Below are positions 10,966 to 23,700 of a DNA stretch of 64,000 nucleotides, in pieces. This DNA is from Membranipora membranacea (taxonomy: Eukaryota > Bryozoa > Gymnolaemata > Cheilostomatida > Membraniporidae), in NCBI GenBank assembly GCA_914767715.1, contig OU612067.1:23598162-23662161 (forward strand). Direction: 5' to 3'. The first letter of the stretch is position 1. Every line of letters starts with the position of its first letter. A program made the translations under genes and the position numbers. The notes below the pieces were generated by a model. It was given only the letters and a program-made list of their open reading frames with translations, made no database searches and was not told where the DNA came from.

Positions 10966-13764
10966 TGGTCACCATCTCTGACATAGCTAGCATATTATAA
11001 CAAAACTCTAATACTTCATATTAATCGTGCAATTTTAAAGAAGGTGCTCTCTTTTTTTCTTTTGATCCCATTATAGATAAACAAAAAGGCAATGCATTTG
11101 ACTAAAATCACAAAAGTTTTTCTGTTATTTGCTCATGATAAAGAGAAGATTTGTAAGTTATATCAGAACGACATGTTGGTCTCCCATGACAGGAGTGTGT
11201 GTGGTTCTTAAGTGCCAATTTCATGAATTCTTCTAGAGAAAAGCAATTTTTATATGTCACTTTTCTTACAGGCCATTACCATAACTTGCACTTTAGCATG
11301 CACATTTGTAAGATTGTCTTCTTATGCTCCATAGTTGAGCACTGAGACAAACCTATCAACTCAAAAAAGTTATTTCGCTGACTGATTTATCATTTATCGC
11401 TATTCCAGTCTTTTTCTGTAAATTTTCACCAATATGATATCATTACAAATAATATACATAGAAATATTTCTATATAAAATAAGTCTTGTGTCGGATAACC
11501 AACATACCAACTGGCCCCTCAGTTTAACAAATAGTAAGTAGGAAGCAAATATAGGGAAGAACTTGGCTATTTTAAGATAAAAAGTGCAGGTGTTTGACAT
11601 AGTTAGTGTTTAGTTTAGTTTAGTTTAGTTCCATATAAGGAAAGGATGCATTGTTGTTGTGATTTTGTTTATTACATAATTAAGTCTGAGATAAAAAGTA
11701 TGATGACGTATGATCACTTTACTACAGAAATGTGGTTTTTCATCAGAACTCATATATGAAGAGGTAAAACTTGATAGATGAAATGTACTATTATTGAAAC
11801 GGTATTTGTAATAATAATACACAGCTGTGGCAATGAGCAAACAATATAACACATAATGACACCACTTCTAATGTAGAGGAAGTTATCATGAGATCAAAAT
11901 CATAATTCAATATACTGAGCAGTAATAGAATTTCTCAAAGTTCTCCATGAATATCACATTTCAACTCAACGAAGATACACATTGAGACCACCATATTGAG
12001 TTTTTGCGTCGCGACGCAATCTTTATATCAAAAGAGCTAAGAAAAAACATTATGATTATGATTATGATTATGGATTACTTCTTAAGATAGGAGAGTATGT
12101 TTTATAGTATAAAGAAACCTTTGGACTCACAAAACTAAGACTTCAGGTTAAGTACACATTATAAGAAATTTGAACAATCATCAGATATCCCAAACCCTGT
12201 GGATGCAGCCCCCTCAATGAAAAGGTTGGGCACCCCTGAACTAAACAATAGTGATTTGATTACAATGGACACCAAATAAAAATGCTACGATCTCAAACTA
12301 TATGAAATTCAATATCTATCCCATCTAATCAGTCTCCAAAGTTGACATCACTCAAGACATACTAGGAATAGTTATTATTAGCATTCTGACAGAGAGGGCA
12401 ACTCCTAATATAATTGATACCAATGTTATTTATTAGTGTTGACATGTAGCATTGGGTTTCCAACAGTAAATAACTAATTTGGAAGATTATGACCTCAAGG
12501 GCACCCTATACCTATCAACCAATAGATGATAATCTCAGGATCAATAAACTCATGTTAACTCATATCATATTTTTGTTTTTTCCAAAAGCCGAATAAGGCA
12601 TCCCGAAGAACATTCCATCCACTGCAATCATCTATGATAGTCTATAAATCTTGCTGATTGAGAGATTCTATAGTATGAAAATGGCCAAATTATTTCATTG
12701 TGACAAGACGTCTTCTGTTTGATATAGAAATGACAACTTCAATAAAAATGCAAATAAACTGTTTGAAATTTTTGTAAATTTGCTTATAATACGTTCCTAT
12801 CACCAGCCTTTCCTATATCTGACTCTTTTTGCATTTGATTCCCACACATTAAACTGAGAATGCCCTGCAATTTTGTCATAGAATCAAGCTTTTGCTGAAA
12901 TTTGTACTGCCCAGCTCGGCTCACCCTCTCTGGTTGGAAAGGGGGGTCCACCAGGGGCAATGTTCGATTATAAGCCAAAATTACCAACATTAGGTTTCTG
13001 AATCGACGATACATATTACCAGATTAACGTTACAAATACAAACTGACTAACTACGTAACAGATTTTTATGCAAAAGAAGGATGATGTTGTTAGATCCTGA
13101 GTTTTTCCATAATACTATATAAATCGGAGATAATATCCACTAGGTGCCATCCTCGACCGAAAAATTGTAATTTTATATCAGTCAGCCAGTACAGGTAGAG
13201 TATGGATTGTCGTCCATCCCGGTCCAACAGATAGTAAAATTCTTGTCTGTCCCTGCTCGCCATGCCAAAACTATTCATCCAGTATTTTCTGTCTGTCCAT
13301 CAAAAGATTTTGTCCGCCCGTTCTTGCCCGTCCAGTGCTGATTGCACACCTCAGGAAGCTTTGTTGCTAACAAATAAACAGCTGTACATAAAGCCTACCA
13401 TAGGGTGTGCTGCACTAATGAACCAATCCGGATGCCTATCTGACAACCGCTGGATGTCCGCGTTGCATCCAGTGGTTGGCCATTTTCAGGGGCGTATATT
13501 CTAAAAATTTTCACTCACTGACTTTTCAGAGATGAGCATAATAATCGGGCGCAGCCCGATCCACATGCCGTAGGCGTGGCGGGGAGGGTGTGGGAGGGGC
13601 ACTTAAGCGCCCTCCCACCACGGAAATTTTTGCATATCGGTAGCAAAATAGTGCAAGCAGAGAGGTATTTCAATGGCTCACTGAGCTGTTGGGTACTTTC
13701 AGAAAACAACTCAATAGCAGTAGAAGATTACGGTAAAAATTCTCCAGTTATAAAGCACCCATTT
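10966..13764. other. Intergenic region after the CUB gene
   Basis: No convincing coding signal on either strand. It holds a TTTAG pentamer run (about 11611-11630), an ATTATG microsatellite (about 12050-12073) and scattered AT-rich sequence. A GC-richer segment at 13540-13625 includes a small palindrome (CGGGCGCAGCCCG). This is the 3' convergence zone of the CUB and Roco-caspase genes. Confidence 0.6.
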
Positions 13765-13862
13765 GAAAAAAAGCTGACCTTGATGGGATTCGAACCCACA
13801 ACAATCTTAATAACAGTGAGTATAAGGCTCTACACACTGAGCTATTCAGCCACTCACGAAAA
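13765..13862 (-). mobile_element. tRNA-derived SINE fragment, minus strand
   Basis: The minus strand has TGAATAGCTCAGTGTGTAGA (A box, about 13848-13829) and GGTTCGAATCC (B box, 13796-13786). A five-pair acceptor-like stem and a good T arm are present, but the anticodon stem-loop is irregular, so it is better read as a SINE head than a tRNA gene. Confidence 0.6.
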
Positions 13863-13992
13863 TCTGTGGGCCCTAGAGTGCTGAGCCTAGACAATGTGTT
13901 GACTCTGTCTGATCAGAACAAACACATTGGCTAGTCTAACATTGTGTTGTCTGATCAGTACTTATGAGAACATAACTCTAGTTGAATATTCC

Positions 13993-14165
13993 TTGGCCAT
14001 TTTCATACATTGAAATGGCCAAAGCTCTGATTGGCTGAAATCTTGTTATTAGAATCAATCGGGATGATGAAAATTGACCTTGAACTTGGGACATTTTCAT
14101 TATGGTGGCCATTTTCTCACCTGGCCATTATAATTGTGGCCGTTTTCATTCCTTGGCCATTTTCA
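13993..14165. repeat. Clustered GGCCATTTTCAT motifs
   Basis: The word TTGGCCATTTTCAT or close variants occur several times. At 13993-14022 two copies face each other as a palindrome. The core resembles a YY1 site; a regulatory function is only inferred. Confidence 0.4.
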
Positions 14166-14223
14166 TATAGAATCGGATACACTGCTGCATCTATGTGTTT
14201 GACAATTCTTTCACAAGAAAAGT

Positions 14224-14229
14224 TTTATT
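14224..14229 (-). terminator. Polyadenylation signal of the Roco-caspase gene
   Basis: AATAAA on the minus strand, about 360 bases past the TAA stop. The same signal is kept in the inverted copy at 63085-63090, near where the similarity of the two arms ends. Confidence 0.6.
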
Positions 14230-14587
14230 TTCACTATTTTGAATAATAAAAAACACTCGTATATAATTATAGTTTAAATCAAATATGGGTGATGAGGATA
14301 GTGTAGTATGGAAATAGTGTGATAATTTCTTTCAACATTCTCAGGCTAACACGAAACCAAACTGTATCAGATTTGAGATGAATACTCTAACTAAAAGTGT
14401 TAGGCATATTTAAAGAGAACCCTGTGGTGGGCTTAATTCCACATGGATGGTTAGATATATGCCTTTGAAAAGTATAAAATGTATCAGTTCATAGGGGATC
14501 ACACAACATAAGGTGCAGAAACATCTTAATTATTGGTATACCTATTAGACTTATATATATTATTGTTCTGTCGTAGGGTATACATGT

Positions 14588-14731
14588 TTAGCGACGTGGG
14601 TTGAAACCAGGGAACAGATACAGCTTTCTTCCCTTTGTTAATGTTTTAAATGGTACAGCTGTCTGCCCTGAACAGCTATCAGGATATTTCTCTGCTAATG
14701 ATTTACTCTCTCGGCTCACTCTGTCCTGTAC
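14588..14731 (-). CDS. Caspase exon 5 (p10 end, stop TAA)
   Basis: Acceptor TTTTGCAG, then VQDRVSRESKSLAEKYPDSC, AVPFKTLTKGRKLYLFPGFN and PRR-stop. L-x-K-x-L-x-F is the classic end of the caspase fold. A polyadenylation signal AATAAA lies downstream at 14229-14224. Confidence 0.92.
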   Translation of the reverse strand, partial: VQDRVSRESKSLAEKYPDSCSGQTAVPFKTLTKGRKLYLFPGFNPRR

Positions 14732-17700
14732 CTGCAAAACAAAGTAGTAGCTTGTAGAACTATTGTGAATATAATAATTCACTTTGATGAGCTCTGCTTA
14801 TCCACGACTAACGCCTAGTTTGATACCAAGATATATTCCGGTGTGTCGTGCTAAGTTGGAATAACTTGCCTCTGTAACTTACCAATAACAACAAGAATCG
14901 AAAATGTCTCGTTTAGGCGCTATAAATAGTAAACATAGTCATACTGGAGAGGGGAATTGTCCACACCGCTGATTCGGATTGAATTAAACAGACGTGAGTG
15001 ACCCAGACTAACCGCCTGCTCATGTCATTCATAATGTTGATTGGGGAAAAATACCATAGTTTATCACATATGATTGTCATCATCAGCAGTAAGCGGAGAC
15101 GATAAGGTAGATCAAGGTTTTTTTTGTTGTTATGTCGTAACTTCATCTAGCGTCAGAACTAATATCACATATCTTTGGGAAAGAGTGAGTAAGTTGGTTA
15201 GTTAGTTAGAGTCCACTCACAATTTCAAAGAGACTGAAGAGATCTCTGTGACAGGCATGTTTAAGCAGTGTAGTGACAAGGCATCGTATCAGCAGTGAAC
15301 CAGTTACTTCATTTCTCATAGACATATAGGCTACAATCATATGCAAATACTGTGTAAATGTAGTTGTATACATTCAACAGGGTATAAGATGGCAATCGAT
15401 GCCACGATGTTTTAACTGTTAAATAAACACTTTAATATATAAAACATGCCCTAAGATTATTCATTGTCGAATAATGTTCTTTGTGGGATTAGTGCTGTTG
15501 ACCTTGTCTGCGAGGAATAAGTACTACATTATAATGGCAAAAATGATCTTGACTTCCTCACTCACATTCAAAGCTAGATTTGATCACCATTAGGTCCTCG
15601 GTATTGAGGTGGTCTATTTCTAGTGGTTGACTCCGATGTGATGGTTGCTCTACTTTTGAGGCAGCTGCTTGTATTGGCTTGTATATCTTTGGCTTCCATT
15701 GAACTTCAGTAATCGACTGTTTTGCGGCACCAGCCTTTCCGAGATCTCTCTCAACTGATGAGCAGTAAATTTAAATATTGTAATGTGTGACGAATAGATC
15801 AGTCAATTGCATCAAAACCCAGTTGAACTTGGAGCTATGTTACCAAAAGTAATGGGAAAACAGCCCGAGTTATAATACTTGCCACAAAAAACAACTTCAG
15901 GGTAGGCTCTTTCCGGGGAAATTTCATATGATATAATATACATTAACTGGTAATTTGCCCCAAAATGATATGGACCAGCATTAATTCAGCACCAGATATC
16001 ATCATTGAAATCTTGAGCAATTTTACATCCATACCTCCAGAGCAGGCTTGAACAACAATGACCTTGGGCTTGCCAGCCATGTTTGGAAAATTTGAAGAAG
16101 AGAGCTGGCTGTAAATGTCCTTTAGCTTGACACCAACTTGATCTGAGGCCAGGATAACATCGTCTTCACATCCATGAGTCATCAGACAGAGAAAGAACAT
16201 GCCAAAGTCCTTGTGGGCAGCACGTTTGGTCTCGTCTTGCACTGCTTTGAGCATTTCCTATAAAGTGAAACGTTCTGGAGTCACTAGCAAGTAAGTTAAA
16301 AATTTGACAAATTTATTTACCTGAATCATATTTCATATCATTCGTCTTTTTTTCCGCGGCAGCAAGAAACCTTCTCAAAGTAGTTCGTTCCGTTGCTTTT
16401 TTATCTTGTAAAACTTTACTCACCTCTGCAGTCACATCCTCAACAACATCCGCCAGCTCAAAATCGAGTGACTTCAGCATGTACTTCAGATTCTTCACAT
16501 CCATGCCTGATCCTTTTCGTCTCATCTGTAGAGCTCCTCTACCATTAAAGTTCTCTATGTTGATTATTAGAGCTCTGCCCCTTCTACCTCTACTCATCTT
16601 ATATATCTGTAAAACAAGGAGGGCAAGAGAGAGATAAGTAGAGATAGTGCACGCTACTGCATAGAGTATAATGTATAAACTATAGACGTGAAAAATAATA
16701 GTGTTGTACACCAGGGTCGTAGTTTAGCAACAATGGTATGGGATGTGGAAATCCTTGAGGGTGCGAAGTAAAGGGTATTGTAAGTTCTTAAGGCTCCAAG
16801 GCGTTTTAATGATATAAGTAGCATAGGGATGTCCCGAATAAGCTGATACTAACATGGAATATTCAATTATGGCATTTTAAGGCCACTCCATTCAGCATTC
16901 TAAGGGAGACGGAGAGCCCCAGCCTCCGCTAGAACTACGGGTCTGCACACTCTCAAAGTAACTTGGTTCTACACTAATAACAAATTGTGAAGCTCATTGA
17001 ATACTTTTACCAGACTAGTTTTGTTGAACAGTTCCTTTATCTCTGCTTTCTCTGTTGGAGCTGGGCGTGGTCTGATCTCATGTAGATGTGTGTCTTCTGT
17101 AGAAGGTGAGAGATAACCTCCACCATCCTCAGATATAACACTGTCTGAGCGTCCTCTGGTCAAAGTTGCCTGCTCTGGTTCATTGTACTCCGTTGCTGAA
17201 ACACAGCTTACCTCAGCTTGAGGCTGCAAATCTTCATTCTCTTCTTCACCTGGAAATCAAAATAATTAGACACGTACTGACTTGTTCTAGAAGAGTGGAA
17301 AATTCAGTCTATAAATCTCAGCCATTCCACAGTTAATATCGGGGTATGTGCCTAATCATTCAAGTCATATAAGAAAGTGATGTTGACAATTGAAATGCTT
17401 ATTGAGGTAAACTCACTAGAGCTGTCCGGCACTGAATTAGTTGAGACATATTCCTCAAGCTGTGATATCCCTGTTTCAGTGATGCTAAAACCTGTAAAAA
17501 ATAACAAAAAAAACACACAATTATACAATATTATGCATGTAAAAAAGTAGATTGTGAATTGTAAAACATTCATGTGCAATTTTATAGTAACATTGTCTTT
17601 TAGAAGTATATAAATTCACTCACAGGGAAATCCGAAGGGTTTCGGGACAACAGATCCAGCCACTTTATCACATCGGCTTGTCTCGTCTCCGGTGTAGGCT

Positions 17701-20700
17701 GTGAGGCGAGAATTGAGGCGCTCATAGCTGTAGTGTGATTGGTTAACTTTCTTGAACCATTTGGGATTGACCAGAGTTGTTGGTAACTTTTGTTGAGTCA
17801 GCAGACAGTGAGAGCAGTAGAAGACATGTTCATAACGGACTCCTTTCCACACAGATTCTAGTTCAGATGTGAGCTGCTTCGTTGAATCTAACAGGCTCTT
17901 CCATGCATCACAGACTCTCTTAGCTGGTGTAAGAACTATCAGTGACACCTGTTTCTTGTTCTGGTCATGTAACAGATATCTCATTATTCCATTATCTTCT
18001 TGTACTTGAGCGCCGTTGCTACCTGCTTCAACTGTATTGGCTGGATTGATGTGTATGTCTAGAAACCCTGCAGTAATCAGGTCAAAGATGTACCCAGGTA
18101 CCGACATACCGTTGAGATACAGATCGATTTTCAGTGGAAATAGCTTTGGGCTAGGTTTAGCTGCCGATATGATTTCACTGCTGAAATAAGGAATGATGAA
18201 CTTCATGCTGTCATCTTCTCTCCCTATGGGCCCGCAAATCAGGTGGAATGTTTTCAGAAGTGTTACGCCCACCTCAGCTGGCAGCTCTGATTCAGATTTA
18301 AGCAGATTGTGAAGCAGGGCAGCATCGATGACCCCTGTTGCTTTGAAATCCTCCACCATTTTCACATACTCTCGTTTGTCAACATTTCTGTCATAGAATC
18401 GGTAGGGCACAAAGACCTCAATACGATCAATCCATGTTTGGTCAACCCGATGATCATACAGTATCCCTATGAGAGAGACAAGAACATCAGGTCGATGGAA
18501 TATATATTCACACAGCTTGTCATTGTCTTGATACCACATTATTCTTCCTATTTCATGAATGTATTGTAGAATATATCGTTTTCTGCTCTTACGGAAACCT
18601 TTAACAATGTCAGTAACCTTAATAAAAGGCCTGTTTGTCTGCACGGTAAGATCCATGAGTGTCTTATACCAGCTACCTGGTATCTCCGTCATGAGCTGAG
18701 AACCGGCTTCGCTAAGGGCCTTCTTAAGAGAATAAATAACAGTTTCAGTTGAAGTAGCAGATAACTCCAATGCAATATTGATGAGGGGCTTAGATTTGTC
18801 ACTGAAACTTGTCATAGAAAAGAACGGGCTTGTAGGGGAACCAGCACTCTCTTCTGCCTCTATTATCTGGAGGCGCAGTTTTTCTGCTGTTGCGATAAGC
18901 TGCTGCTTTCTTATATTAAGCTGCTCTTCAGTAAGCTTATCAGTATGCGTGAGAACTAGCACTGGTTGACCAAGGTTAGGACGTGCTAAGTAGACGTGAG
19001 ATATCCATCTCATACAAAGATCTTGTGTTGCAGCATCCTCTCCTTTATCAGTCACCAAACTGTCAAACTCTGCTATATCTATGACAAGAAGCGGGACAGA
19101 CTGCGTTTTAAATGTCAATTGGTAGGCAAAGTTATACACTTTATGCCCACCAAAGTCAATAAAAACCAGTCTAGATTTGTCATCCACTTCCGCTTCACAG
19201 ATATTGAATACTCGAGTTGCTTCATCCAGCTTGGAGTCTGTAGCAGATCGTTCTGTCAGCACCCGCTGATTTTCCTGAATACTTCTAACAAGGCTTGTTT
19301 TTCCCGCTCCACTTTTTCCGATCACTGTTACTGGGATAAGTTTTACGTTGCTTTCTCGCTTGAACTTTAGATCATCTAGATACTTCTGTAGAGCTGCTCC
19401 ACCCTGTTTAACTACGGCGTAGGGAGGAGATAAAAGTGCCTTGCAGCCTCTAAAGTTGGAGTATGTCAGTGTTTTGTTATTGAGGAGGCTCTCAGGTATT
19501 GAGGTGAGTTTCTTGTTGTCGCTTACATCCAGATGCCATAACTGTTTGAGGTTCCCAAGGCTGTAAAAAATAACCATCTTAGTTAGCTGTGGTATGAATT
19601 TTGCTTGTTTTGAGAATATTAATGATAAATTGTTAACTATTGTGGATTTAGCAATGGAAGTCTGTCTGTGTTTTATGGTTTAGAGGTGAGTTGTTTGTTG
19701 GATCTGATATCCAGTGATTGTTAACTGTTCGAGCTTCCCAAGACTACCATAATCACCTTATTTATAAGCTATGTTTTGTCTTTCACTTGATTGGAGAATA
19801 TTAATTATTATTGTTGACCTATAAGCCTATAAACCTTTGGTCTAGAAGAATTGCAATAATGAAGAAAATCTTGGACAGATAATTGGCTGGGTTGAATTTT
19901 GAATGCTTGGTTATATTCTTTGTGTATTGGGACAGGATCTCTTCAACGACTATTTGAGGAAATAACATTTATTATGCTTATTATGTCTATTTCTTTCACT
20001 AAGACACAAAAATAGTGAAACAATATGGAAAGCAAGATACTGCATTGATGCGGAATAGGTTAGCCTGCTCGTATTTAATAGGACAGATATTTGTTTTAGC
20101 ATTTATTTTGATGATGAAAGTGTTTTGATTATCGATGCTTATGATCAATTTTCGGGGGATTGCTATTTGATATTTGTTGTCAGGCTGCTATATTGATGAA
20201 TTTCAGATCTTCGAAAATCCTTAATTCTCGGCCACTTGCATCTAATGAGAAAATAAAATTGCATCCAGACAAGACAAATGACTGATAAAACGAATGTTTT
20301 TATCTGATAACATAAGTCTGTCTATATTTTTGTAGTTAACCGTGGAAGGGATAATACGTGCTTTTTGAGCTCTTTCTCCCTAACCCATCTTTTGTTGGTA
20401 ACTTAAAAAAATTTAGTTACCGAATCACAATGGAGCAGCCATTCACTATGATCCCATTCAATTTTCCACGTTGAATGAAGTTGACCATTCTCAATTCAAA
20501 TGGATTCCTACTACACCATGATAAAACTTGCCTGCCCGCCTGGTCGGGCCTCCCGGATTTTTTATTTTTTTTCATGTGTGTTTATTGCTAAAGATAAAAT
20601 TGATAATATATTTAGACAAAGTGAAATTGAGTGAGAGAAAGGCATAAGATTGAATCATAAAACGTGAATAATTGCAATATAAATATGTAAAAAGTAAAGG

Positions 20701-23700
20701 AACAGTCTGATAGCCTGCGGCTAGCGTGTAGACCGGCCAACTGTAAATCACGAAGGTCAAATACAAGACACACCGGCAAGGACGCGTAGGACGTGTGCCC
20801 CCACCAGCTGCAGTCACCACTGCCCCACAGACAGGAAGCTAGCCTCACGGGCACGCGAGTCTGAGAGCCTATCTCCACTCCCTTTAGGCACTTGCTGTAC
20901 AGTGACACGCCAGTGCATAACAAGGACCTCCCACCCCGATTGTTGTTGGCTTTTTTTTACTTGAGGTAATTGTTTTCTGTGTTGTAAAAAGTTTTGCATT
21001 TTAGATTCATCAGGAACTCAGTTGAGTATGTTTTTAAAAGGAGTTTTAAAGTAAAAATTTCAAGTAGCATTTGGATAATTCCCAAAGTTTAAAAAAAATA
21101 TGTTACATGTTCTCTGAGTTTTTTGTTCAGAATAACACGTACACACACTTCTTGAAGAATAAACACTCGTCAAAGATTTGTGTTGGTGGCATAGCCATAG
21201 TCTTGTATGCTATCCATTCATTCATTCATTCGCGGCTTCCATACGACACAGTTCTGAAAGCAAATGAAGCAACACAAACTAATACAAAAAAATATTGCAT
21301 CGATGCTATTTCCATGATTCCATAACTCCTAAGATCAATGTGAAATCGAATCTTCAAAACATATTGAGAGCAGCTTTAAAAGGTCTTTTTCTCCGGCCCC
21401 CAGCACCCTCGGATGTTAACCTCTCCAACCTCTCCAACCCTCATATTACATCCACGAAGAGTAACAAACTTAGGGATCGCCCACTACAATGCTTTGCTGA
21501 AATATAACCTTGAACCTCATGCACTTAATTTCCAAATACAAACCTAAGCAACAAATAAACCTATTGATCTTTGGTTATTTGAAACTAAGCGAAGGGGTCT
21601 GGAGCTGGTGTATGTGTAAATCACAGTTGCGGACAGGTAGAAGTAATTTATTAATTGATCAATTAAACACTAAACACCATGAATGCGGCCATTCAACCAA
21701 CCTACTAATACCAATTTAAGTTAGTACAATTAGATTCATGGTTTTTAAAGACAGGCAAATTCATGAAAATTACCTCATAGGAACATAAATGAATGTGAGT
21801 GTCTACAAATATGAGGATAATCATCTTGTCTGAGAAACTAGTCAAGTTTTGCAGATCAAAACCTAGTTTGCCTCAGTCACCTTACATTATACTTTATTAC
21901 ACATCACCACAACAACTTATTACTGGAAAATCCATATTATCATAATAACAATAAAGGATTTTATAAAGCTATACATACTGCTAATTTGGCGCACGAGTGG
22001 ACCTACGGGCGTATGCCTAAGGTTAGCCGTGACTGCGTTGGTTAGATCTTTATGTTCCCTGGCCCAATATCCCCTATCATGTCACATAGACGTACTACAG
22101 CAAACTCACCAGGAGCAACATCAAGCTTGTCAACACCCCCACCCCAAACCCAGCGTCAAACCCCAACTGCCATGCGTCACGATCAGTTGCAGAAGATGAT
22201 AGACAAACTCGATGTTAAAAAAGCGTTTATGGAAGAAAGATTCAACAACATCTCCGAAGATCTACTAAGGGTGCTGAATAGAATTGATACCATCGAGAGA
22301 AAGCAGAAAGAAACTGAAGATAAGCAGACCGAGATGGAAAAATGCCTCAACTTCATATGGTGACGAGATCATGTCATTGAAAACGGAACTTGCAGCCATT
22401 AAAACGAGGATTTGAAGGAAACGGAGGCAAGTGCGGTGAAGGTAAAACAGGACGACAGAACAAGGCTAGTGTGACGGACATCTCTTTGGCTGGTTGCGAG
22501 GCACTGCGGATGCGGATTGGTGAGTCTGGGCGGGATGTGTGCACTGTGCTCGCTGTCTACCGGGTGCCCTCGAGCTCTTCGGCGGCTTTTCTTGGGGATT
22601 TAGTTCTGGTTTTGCCCACTCTCCCCTTGAACTCACTTGTTGTTTGGTGACATCAGTATTGATTTAAATCCAGAAAATTATTTGGGCTCAGCTTCAGAAA
22701 ACTATAGCGAGTTGATTCAAAGCCAATGTTTTTATAACCTTATTCAATCCCAACAAGAATTGGCGAAACCAAAATAAGTATTTTAGATCACATTATTGTT
22801 AAAAATTCAAGTCGTGCACTCTAGATTTGGCATTTCAGATCATAAGCCAGTGTGTGCATCCTTTGTTTACAAAAAGCACAGCCATAATTTTAACAAAAAT
22901 CCCTCACCAATGAACATAACTAAAACAAATTATGTGTTATTACAAGAAATTATACAGCAACAAAATTGGTCCCCCATTACAGAAATATCTGACACAAACA
23001 CAGCTTTTAAACTTTTCATTGAAAAACTAAGCTTATGTGTTGATGATGCAAGCAACAAAATTAGTGCCAGAAAGCGTCAATGTTCTACTTTCAAGAAACC
23101 TTGGATGACTAAGCAATTATTTACATTTACAAAAGAACGTACTAAGCTACCCAAAATGAGCAAATTACAACCATTCAATGGTGAATTACAAATACGGTAT
23201 AGGAAATTCAGAAATCACGTAACACACTGCGTAAAGATGGCAAGGAAAGAGCATATCAAAGCGCAGTATGATAAGTGTTGTGGGAATACCAATGAAAAAT
23301 GGAGATTTGTCATGAGTTTTATTAAAAAAGATACCAATGGTTCAGATGAGAAAATTCATATCGGACGTGATGGTGATCAGAGCATTTCCGTAGCTGATAA
23401 ATGATTTCTTTATGGATGTTGGTACTAATCTAACAGAAAATCTTCCAACCACTGCAACCAAATTTACAAAATATTTTCCTAAAATTGATAATGCTTTTGC
23501 AGCTGAATTGTCTTTCACTGAAATTGAGACCGCTGCTACTCTTAAAATAATTGATAGCTTCTCCAATAAGAAAGCTACCAGGACCTGATAGAATACCAAT
23601 GCAAGCTTTTAAAGATAATAAATTAACCCTGGCACCACTTTTAACATACTTAGCCGACCTGATGATAAAAACCTCAATTTTCCCAGACTGCTTAAAATTG

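Larger units (their letters stand above)
14192..15345. repeat. Inverted duplication, left arm
   Basis: The last two caspase exons and the 3' UTR match, in opposite orientation, 62008-63125. The match stops at GTCAAACACATAGATG just past the poly(A) signal and about 15 bases outside the p10 exon. The intron between the exons does not match. Confidence 0.85.

Noticed and set aside
13786-13855. A tRNA gene on the minus strand
   Set aside because: The boxes are good but the anticodon arm is irregular and the flanks look like a SINE body.
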